From: Candidatus Treponema excrementipullorum
GTDB lineage: Bacteria; Spirochaetota; Spirochaetia; Treponematales; Treponemataceae
Direction: 5' to 3'
Assembly: GCA_018883625.1 (NCBI GenBank)
Contig: JAHLFV010000136.1
Coordinates: 1 to 9,933, forward strand
Length of the DNA stretch: 9,933 nt
The first letter of the stretch is position 1; each line of letters opens with the position of its first letter. The notes below the pieces were generated by a model. The model saw only the letters and a program-made list of their open reading frames with translations. It did not search any database and was not told where the DNA came from. A program made the translations under genes and the position numbers. Of this stretch, positions 6,720-9,933 are shown one piece after another.

Positions 6720-9683
6720 TTAACAGAAATGAGCCATATCGCGCGGATAATACTTGCAGTCGTGCAGTTCCGTGTCGTCAAGCCCCAGCGCCTTTACCAG
6801 GGCAGCAGACGCTATGCACCAGTACCCGCGGTAATCACCCCGCTTCAAGTCATATTTTGTTATAAGCCCCTCAGTCATCGTGTGAATCCACTGTCTTTTA
6901 AGATACCGTTTTAACCGCTCAACAGCCGCCGCTTTATTCTCTTTTGAAAGCAACACCACCTCATATACCGCATTGGAATATTTCGGGCAGCGCAGCTTTT
7001 CCGTGCGTATCTGCCAGGATGAGTCCAGCGTCTGCATAAGGGAATCCAGATAAAAATCCTGCTGTTCCGATTTTTGTAACAATTTTCGATAGTCATCCAG
7101 AAATTCAGTCCTGTTAAAAAGCATAATCAAGTACAGAACAGTTTCCATATCTTCATAATTATCATTGCCGTCCTGTGCGTCTATCAAATGACGCAAAATC
7201 AGGTCTACTTCGGGAAGCAGCTCATGCATACCAAGCCCTAAGGAATATCCTGTATAAAATTTGTAAAATGCATAAGTATATATTTGATATTTAAACGCTC
7301 TTATGTCCGATTCTGCCTGATGTTCATCAGTCTCAATATTATGATGATACGTTTGCAGTATTTCTTTCAGCTTTTGGGAATCTTTCTTGAATCTTTCGTC
7401 AAAATATTCCTGGGGTTTGACTTTATCCCTCATCATTCTTACCCGGGGCGGAAGTTTTTCCCGCTCCTCCTCCGTAAGAAATTGCGACAGTTCAACTAAA
7501 AAGGGCTCTATAAACTCCGACATGAGTTTCGCTTTATTCCCGGCTGAGTGATCATAAGGTATTTCAATTGCCGATGTCCACCGTTTCTCATCCTTCCACA
7601 AGCGTCCTATTTTAATAAATGAACCGCCTTTCTCAAATATGTACAACGATATAATCAGTGTGCAGTCTTCATACTCACATTCTATATAATCTTGCTCCCC
7701 CAAGCAGTAATCTCTGTAGGTAAGATTCCTCAAAGTGGTTATTATCCAGGGTATCCACTCTTTTTTGATGACAACACTATCCCACGACTGCCATGACCCG
7801 GTACCGAAACGGCTGCCGGTTCTGGTGTTGATTCGTAGTTCGCCTTTGGGACTCCAGGGCGTGGGAAGTTTTTTCCGTTCTTCTTCCGGAAGAAATTGTG
7901 ACAAGGCCACTAAGAAGGGTTCTATAAATTCCGACATGATTTTCAAGTCGTTGTCCGATTCTTCAAAATTAAATTCGAAACGGGTATAACGCCACTTTGA
8001 TGTCAGGGTATAACTCTGCTCATTTTTTGCATGCCAAGGAAAATAAGGTATTTCAAGTGCCGGCGATATCTTCTTTTCATCCTTCCACATGGGAAATATT
8101 TTTATATAGGAATACCCATCCCCTATAGGACAGATACTTAATGTTAATTGGCACGTTCCCCATTTATTTATGATGCTTTCAACTCCTGTTTGATAATTAT
8201 CAACACTAAGATTTCTCAATGTGCTTATTATCCAGGGTATCCGGTTTTTTTGTATAACAATACTTTTCTGCTGCCCGCCGCCGAATGTACCGGTTCTTTT
8301 TCCGTTAATCCGTAATTCATCGTTATCTAATTCCTCGAAGCTGTATTCAAAATCGGCATTCAGAGTTTTTTTGCTTTGATATTTTGTTATCTTCTCTATT
8401 TTGGCTACTATCGATTCGTCGTCCGACTTATCGGTTTCGCCTGCATACCAATCTTTGCCTTCGAGCCATACCCCGAACCAGAAAGGAAGATCCCCCCAAG
8501 GTCTTTGACAGAGTTCTTTCTTTTCGTTGACACTCCAGGGGGGCGACAGTTTACCCCTTTCTTCTTCCGTGAGAAACTGCGACAATGCAACCAGAAACGG
8601 CTCTATAAATTCCGACATTAATTTTGTTTCTTTCCGGGATACATAGGGTATTTCAATATTCCATGAACTCTTATTTTCATTTTTCCAGACAGGATAAATT
8701 TTGATATAGGAATAATCAAAGGGTACTACATTTATAATAAAACTTAAATTACAGTAACCGTATTCATATACGAGAGTTTGCGGGGTGTTATAATCGTCGA
8801 TAGTGGCATTTCTTAGTGTGGTAATGATCAAAGGTATCCACGCTTTTTTTATGATAATACTTTCCCATTGTCCCCTGCCGAATGAATCTGTTCGCTTTGC
8901 ATTGATTTCCAACTCGTCATCATTTAATTCTTCATTGTCAGCTTTTTCCTCAAAATAAAATTCGAAATGAACATTCCCGCCCTTACTGATCAGGTATTCT
9001 TTTTCTGCCAGTCCGTATTGTGTTATACCGGTCATTGCTTTGAAAAAATTGAGGGAACCGCTTTCCTTATCGGCAAAAATGATGTTCTGTTTTTTGTTTT
9101 CCCTCCAGGGAGGCGGAAGTTGTGTTCTTTCTTCTTCGGTAAGGAATTGTGCCAATTCAACCAAAACAGGTTCGATAAATTCCGCCATTAACCTGCTTTT
9201 ATCCCAGGGTAGATATGGTATTTCAATAAACCGTGTCGTTTTTTCCTTCGGTTCCTTCCATATGGGCATTATTTGAAGGGTCGCATAATCTTTGGCAGAT
9301 GGTAAAAACTCCAGATTGACTTGACATTCTTCATATTCGTGAACGATATGTCTGTTCCAAATCCCTTCCGGAAAGTTGATGTCGTAATCCTCAAAAGGAA
9401 GGGTTCTCAGTGTGGTGATAATCCGGGAAATCCACGCTTTTTTTATGACGATACAGTAATACAAAGGCATACGTTCCGCTTCATCCAACAATGGAAAGGT
9501 TATTTTTTCGAAAATCCGTATTTCGTCGTTGTCCGATTCCTCAAAATGAAATTCAAATGTATCGGATATTTCGGCTTCTCCCCTTTTGCCTGTAATGAAC
9601 ATTGCATCTACCAGTTTAAGAAAAGCTTTTGTATCAGCGGATTGGGCAGATTCTTCATGTTGATCGTCTTCTTTATATTTCAT
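6720..9683 (-). CDS. Large protein with four tandem repeat domains and a PoNi-like (DUF1910/DUF1911) immunity C-terminus
   Basis: This 987-residue protein has no signal peptide or membrane segment and is probably cytoplasmic. Residues about 1-750 hold four copies of an acidic domain I do not recognise. Each copy has FEFxFEESDNDELRI, then KKAWIPWIITTLRNL, an EIPY strand, and SEFIEPFLVxLSQFLTEEER near its end, mostly followed by LPPPW. The linker ahead of each copy is also related between copies 1, 2 and 3. Residues about 754-987 match my knowledge of PoNi proteins, which neutralise PoNe DNase toxins: YSLGLGMHELLPEVDLIL (813-830), YLKRQWI (927-933), DYRGYW (950-955), LGLDDTEL (966-973) and the terminal YYPRDMAHF. 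The residue usually E after GYW(x)2 is A here. TTAGGAG lies 5 nt before the ATG. Repeats 3 and 4 have exchanged segments. A poly-immunity role is inference; the C-terminal family call is moderately firm. Confidence 0.8.
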   Translation of the reverse strand: MKYKEDDQHEESAQSADTKAFLKLVDAMFITGKRGEAEISDTFEFHFEESDNDEIRIFEKITFPLLDEAERMPLYYCIVIKKAWISRIITTLRTLPFEDYDINFPEGIWNRHIVHEYEECQVNLEFLPSAKDYATLQIMPIWKEPKEKTTRFIEIPYLPWDKSRLMAEFIEPVLVELAQFLTEEERTQLPPPWRENKKQNIIFADKESGSLNFFKAMTGITQYGLAEKEYLISKGGNVHFEFYFEEKADNEELNDDELEINAKRTDSFGRGQWESIIIKKAWIPLIITTLRNATIDDYNTPQTLVYEYGYCNLSFIINVVPFDYSYIKIYPVWKNENKSSWNIEIPYVSRKETKLMSEFIEPFLVALSQFLTEEERGKLSPPWSVNEKKELCQRPWGDLPFWFGVWLEGKDWYAGETDKSDDESIVAKIEKITKYQSKKTLNADFEYSFEELDNDELRINGKRTGTFGGGQQKSIVIQKNRIPWIISTLRNLSVDNYQTGVESIINKWGTCQLTLSICPIGDGYSYIKIFPMWKDEKKISPALEIPYFPWHAKNEQSYTLTSKWRYTRFEFNFEESDNDLKIMSEFIEPFLVALSQFLPEEERKKLPTPWSPKGELRINTRTGSRFGTGSWQSWDSVVIKKEWIPWIITTLRNLTYRDYCLGEQDYIECEYEDCTLIISLYIFEKGGSFIKIGRLWKDEKRWTSAIEIPYDHSAGNKAKLMSEFIEPFLVELSQFLTEEEREKLPPRVRMMRDKVKPQEYFDERFKKDSQKLKEILQTYHHNIETDEHQAESDIRAFKYQIYTYAFYKFYTGYSLGLGMHELLPEVDLILRHLIDAQDGNDNYEDMETVLYLIMLFNRTEFLDDYRKLLQKSEQQDFYLDSLMQTLDSSWQIRTEKLRCPKYSNAVYEVVLLSKENKAAAVERLKRYLKRQWIHTMTEGLITKYDLKRGDYRGYWCIASAALVKALGLDDTELHDCKYYPRDMAHFC
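7446..7841 (-). repeat. Repeat domain 4 of the large protein, lacking its head
   Basis: Covers residues about 615-746. It starts abruptly at ELRINTRTGSRFGTGS, then has VVIKKEWIPWIITTLRNL, IEIPYDHSAGNKAKLM, and SEFIEPFLVELSQFLTEEER followed by LPPRV. The preceding FEFxFEESDND segment and the linker found before repeats 1-3 are missing at this place. Confidence 0.8.
7854..8357 (-). repeat. Repeat domain 3 of the large protein, with an inserted block
   Basis: Covers residues about 443-610. It has FEYSFEELDNDELRINGKRTGTFGGG, IVIQKNRIPWIISTLRNL, LEIPYFPWHAKNE, then about 24 extra residues (556-579) that look like the head of another repeat, before SEFIEPFLVALSQFLPEEER and LPTPW. Without the extra block it lines up with repeats 2 and 4. 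Confidence 0.8.
8535..8975 (-). repeat. Repeat domain 2 of the large protein
   Basis: Covers residues about 237-383. It has FEFYFEEKADN with a small insertion before DDELEINAKRTDSFGRGQ, then IIIKKAWIPLIITTLRN, IEIPYVSR, and SEFIEPFLVALSQFLTEEER followed by LSPPW. Confidence 0.85.
9105..9560 (-). repeat. Repeat domain 1 of the large protein
   Basis: Covers residues about 42-193. It has FEFHFEESDNDEIRI, IVIKKAWISRIITTLRTL, FIEIPYLPW, and MAEFIEPVLVELAQFLTEEER followed by LPPPW. It is the most divergent in the FGxGQ region, which is replaced by a longer PLLDEAERMPLYY stretch. Confidence 0.85.
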
Positions 9684-9838
9684 TCCGACTCCTAAGGAAC
9701 TCAGCCATCATATCGAATGGGTGCAACGGTATGACGGCCAACACTCCGCTTTCACGCGGTGGTCTTATGCTGTTCATGTCGATACCGGACCGCTTCCGAC
9801 ACAACCGAATGAAGTTTTCCGATTTTCCGAATCAATCC

Positions 9839-9933
9839 CTAACAGAAATGAGCCATATCGTAGGGATAGTATTTACAGTCTTTCAATTCCGTATCGTCAA
9901 GTTTGAGGGCTTTTACCAAAGCGGCGGCGGCGA
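9839..9933 (-). CDS. PoNi-like immunity protein paralogue, C-terminal end only
   Basis: The last 30 codons of a gene that enters from the right edge. They read AAAALVKALKLDDTEL then KDCKYYPYDMAHFC and a TAG stop. The residues match the C-terminus of the 987-residue protein with only a few changes (for example YYPYD where the other has YYPRD), and the DNA is roughly three quarters identical over this stretch. Homology stops at the stop codon. YYPYDM is closer to the usual PoNi/DUF1911 ending. The gene ends 155 bp before the start of the 987-residue gene, in the same orientation, so both probably belong to one tandem array. What lies N-terminal, including whether it also has repeat domains, cannot be seen. 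Confidence 0.8.
   Translation of the reverse strand, partial: AAAALVKALKLDDTELKDCKYYPYDMAHFC

Noticed and set aside
6400..6720. Integron attC site or CRISPR array in the gap.
   Set aside because: No GTTRRRY/RYYYAAC pair with the needed inverted structure, and no regularly spaced direct repeats of 20 bp or more.
9321..9695. 124-residue plus-strand frame antisense to the large gene.
   Set aside because: It lies fully opposite repeat 1 of a well-supported protein, and its composition is that of a shadow frame.
9673..9777. A 34-codon minus-strand frame (MNSIRPPRESGVLAV...) overlapping the start of the large gene.
   Set aside because: It has no convincing ribosome binding site and overlaps the start and Shine-Dalgarno of the 987-residue gene. 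The MMAEFL in it resembles the MAEFI of the repeats only over six residues, probably by chance.
9721..9906. Plus-strand open frame across the gap between the two PoNi-like genes.
   Set aside because: It starts with GTG without a ribosome binding site, and its second half is antisense to the conserved C-terminus of the partial PoNi-like gene.

Overview
The window reads as part of a spirochaete chromosome, most probably a Treponema. This rests on the overall look of the HtrA lipoprotein, the AT-rich intergenic DNA and a faint, unverified memory of the 40-codon ORF from treponemes; no marker gene here proves the genus. Every gene I can support lies on the minus strand, so transcription runs from right to left.

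Left part (1-6377), housekeeping. Following transcription: a deoC-deoB pair for 2-deoxyribose-phosphate catabolism, with an extended -10 promoter before deoC and a hairpin terminator after deoB; a single htrA/degQ-type periplasmic protease gene with a small inverted repeat beside its ribosome binding site and its own terminator; a lysC-dapB pair for the aspartate/diaminopimelate pathway, with a good promoter; and the 5' end of a WecA/TagO-type sugar-phosphate transferase gene that runs off the left edge. That last gene starts with GTG.

Middle (6378-6719). A gap of about 340 bp separates housekeeping from accessory genes. It holds a 40-codon ORF, GC-richer than its surroundings, with a perfect 16-bp palindrome inside it, followed upstream by AT-rich DNA with several TTGAC motifs. 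It could be a dispersed repeat or a small gene.

Right part (6720-9933), accessory. A 987-residue protein carries four tandem copies of an unrecognised domain of about 150 residues, followed by a C-terminal region that looks like a PoNi-type (DUF1910/DUF1911) immunity protein of PoNe DNase toxins. A second gene upstream, cut by the right edge, ends in almost the same 30 residues. This looks like a tandem array of immunity genes, one of them poly-domain, from a polymorphic-toxin locus; no toxin gene is visible here. Within the large protein, the head of repeat 4 and the tail of repeat 3 appear in swapped order, which is either a real internal rearrangement or an assembly error.
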